From contig CALBSO010000087.1 of assembly GCA_937968015.1 (NCBI GenBank), positions 1 to 14,338 of the forward strand: a stretch of 14,338 nt of DNA. The letters are read 5' to 3'. The notes below the pieces were generated by a model. It did not search any database, was not told the origin of the DNA, and was given only the letters and a program-made list of their open reading frames with translations. The position numbers and the translations under genes are program-made. This document shows, piece by piece, positions 12,947 to 14,338 of this stretch. The first letter of the stretch is position 1. Each line of letters starts with the position of its first letter. The stretch comes from an uncultured Thermomicrobia bacterium. Its GTDB lineage: Bacteria > Chloroflexota > Chloroflexia > Thermomicrobiales > JALYUS01.

Positions 12947-14338
12947 TCACTTCGTGAACGTAATCGAGGCGATGATTGCATCTACCTCGGCGCGATGCGA
13001 GCCGATGACAACCGCAGTAATGGCGAACTGCTTGCCGCCGTGATTGACGTCCCAGTCTTCCCCATCGTACGTCTTGCCGTTTGTCGCGTCTTTGCGGGCA
13101 TACGTGTATGTATATGCCTTCGCCGGTTCCCCTCCGATCTTAACATCCTTGACGGGGGCGAGCGTGAAGGTGAACCGCGTGTCCGTCGTCCGGCGATCCC
13201 GCGCCATCTGGGCCTCCTGAGCAACGGTCCCCGGTTGCGGATCAATGATATCAATGTAGAAATAGAGCCGATCCGGGCTTGTCATCACAAGCACGTTGCT
13301 CTGATCGCTGGCATCGTGGCTCACGGACCAGGTGGCGGGGTACTGCAACTTCACCAGCCCGTTTGGGTCCGTCCACGTCGCCAGTTGCCCCGCCGTCGCG
13401 GGGGGCGTCGTGAAAGTCATCGAGGCGATGATGGCATCAATCTCCGCCTTGTGCGTCCCGATCGGGCTCGCGCTGATGAAGTACTCCCGCCCATTATAGT
13501 TCACTTCCCATGCCTGGCCGGTGCCTGGCGTCGCCGACGTATTGTCTTTGCGTACATAGGTGTAGGTGTAGGTCTTCGCGGGCTGGCCGGCGACTTTGGT
13601 GTCCGTTGTCGGGCCGTCCGTGATCGTGAACGTCGTATTCTTTGCGTCGCTATCTCGGTCGCCCTGGATTTCCTGGTCGAGCGTCCCTTCTTGCGGCTCG
13701 ACAATATCGAAATAGAGGCCGGCCGTGTTATCGGCGTTGCTGAGTTTGAGTACGTTGAAGCCGTCATTGGCATTGAGGGTCTGCTGCGTCCAACTGCTCG
13801 GGTACTGGAGCTTGACCAGGTTTTCTGGATCAATGAAGGGAGTCAGACCCCCCGATGTGGTGGCTTGTGTCGCCGCTGCCGTGGTGGCCGGCGGCCGGAC
13901 GGTCGCCGTGAAGGCGGTCGGCGTTACGCCCGCCTGGGTAGCCGCCGCTGTCGCCCCGCCGCGACTGGTTGGCACGGGAGTCGGGCCACTCGTGCCGCCG
14001 CCGGCCAGCGCGGTCGCTGTCGCGGCGATACCACTCAAGATGTTACCCGCTTGAGACATCCCGACACGCTGATTCGGCGCCGCGGTGGCGGTTGCCCCGG
14101 CCTGCTGGCCTCTGCCGCTGATCAAATTGCCGATGAGCGAGTTCACGTTCGTTGCTGCGGCTGCCGGTGCGGGTGTCGCGGTTGCGGTCGTGCCCCCTCT
14201 CCCTTTGACGAGGAAGATCCCGCCGAAGATCACGAGGACCGCGAGGATTGCCCCGCCAATGCCGAGAATCAATCCCCGATTGGATTGTGGCGGCGGTGTC
14301 GGTGGGGGATAGCCGCCGTAAGTAGGCGGGTATTGCGG
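12947..14338 (-). CDS. Membrane-anchored protein with two tandem PsbP-like domains, N-terminus outside the window
   Basis: The frame stays open to the right edge, so the start is not visible. Reading from the edge, about 22 Pro/Gly/Tyr-rich residues (cytoplasmic tail) precede one membrane segment (LILGIGGAILAVLVIFGGIF, about residues 23-42). An Ala/Thr/Pro-rich linker of about 120 residues follows, then two homologous domains of about 140 residues: domain 1 at DNA 13409-13831 and domain 2 at 12950-13372. Each opens with DP-(E/N)-x-LVKLQYP-(S/A)-(S/T)-W, contains QPAKTYTYTYVRKD or EPAKAYTYTYARKD, and closes with (T/S)H(K/R)AE(I/V)DAIIAS(M/I)TF. The YP..W opening and the beta-rich pattern resemble PsbP/Mog1-type domains. 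A one-pass, outward-facing architecture is inferred. Function is unknown, and no neighbour on this strand helps. Confidence 0.85.
   Translation of the reverse strand, partial: PQYPPTYGGYPPPTPPPQSNRGLILGIGGAILAVLVIFGGIFLVKGRGGTTATATPAPAAAATNVNSLIGNLISGRGQQAGATATAAPNQRVGMSQAGNILSGIAATATALAGGGTSGPTPVPTSRGGATAAATQAGVTPTAFTATVRPPATTAAATQATTSGGLTPFIDPENLVKLQYPSSWTQQTLNANDGFNVLKLSNADNTAGLYFDIVEPQEGTLDQEIQGDRDSDAKNTTFTITDGPTTDTKVAGQPAKTYTYTYVRKDNTSATPGTGQAWEVNYNGREYFISASPIGTHKAEIDAIIASMTFTTPPATAGQLATWTDPNGLVKLQYPATWSVSHDASDQSNVLVMTSPDRLYFYIDIIDPQPGTVAQEAQMARDRRTTDTRFTFTLAPVKDVKIGGEPAKAYTYTYARKDATNGKTYDGEDWDVNHGGKQFAITAVVIGSHRAEVDAIIASITFTK

Overview
The window looks like a stretch of chromosome from a high-GC bacterium with strong AGGAGG-type ribosome binding sites, frequent GTG starts and many short palindromic repeats between genes. 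The repeats and the gene mix remind me of Chloroflexota (possibly the Thermomicrobia side). That assignment is an impression from sequence style, not a phylogenetic result, and I hold it loosely.

Layout: positions 1-440 carry the 3' part of a VOC (glyoxalase/dioxygenase-fold) gene. A near-consensus sigma-A promoter (495-523) then drives the conserved translation and membrane-insertion operon rpmH-rnpA-yidD-yidC-jag (641-3618), with start/stop overlaps or very short gaps. The operon usually sits near dnaA/oriC, but neither is visible here. Positions 3777-5056 hold a PfkB-type kinase and a Nudix hydrolase that overlap by 4 bases. A 75-residue protein and a four-segment membrane protein, neither recognised, follow to 6515. 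Next come a secreted protein with six evenly spaced cysteines (6675-7145), an M20 ArgE/DapE-type metallohydrolase (7268-8545), an aquaporin (8713-9447) and a DedA/VTT membrane protein (9476-10195). A Rieske oxygenase and a DAO-type FAD oxidoreductase (10397-12798) form a likely catabolic pair, best explained as oxidative demethylation of a quaternary or tertiary amine. On the minus strand, running off the right edge, is a membrane-anchored protein with two tandem PsbP-like domains.

How it fits together: the first operon makes ribosomal protein L34, the RNase P protein, the YidD/YidC insertion machinery and the RNA-binding Jag/KhpB protein. The rest is a series of small transcription units, mostly on the plus strand, typical of accessory or metabolic regions.

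The most unusual features are: (1) palindromic or short-repeat elements that overlap gene ends, supplying the start region and C-terminus of dedA, the apparent ribosome binding site of the FAD gene and probably the YidD tail; (2) an aquaporin whose predicted selectivity filter (His-Ile-Ala-Arg) is that of plant TIP-type channels; (3) a Rieske oxygenase with the bridging glutamate seen in carnitine/betaine-type enzymes; and (4) the six-cysteine secreted protein. I found no CRISPR array, transposase, tRNA, rRNA or defence system.
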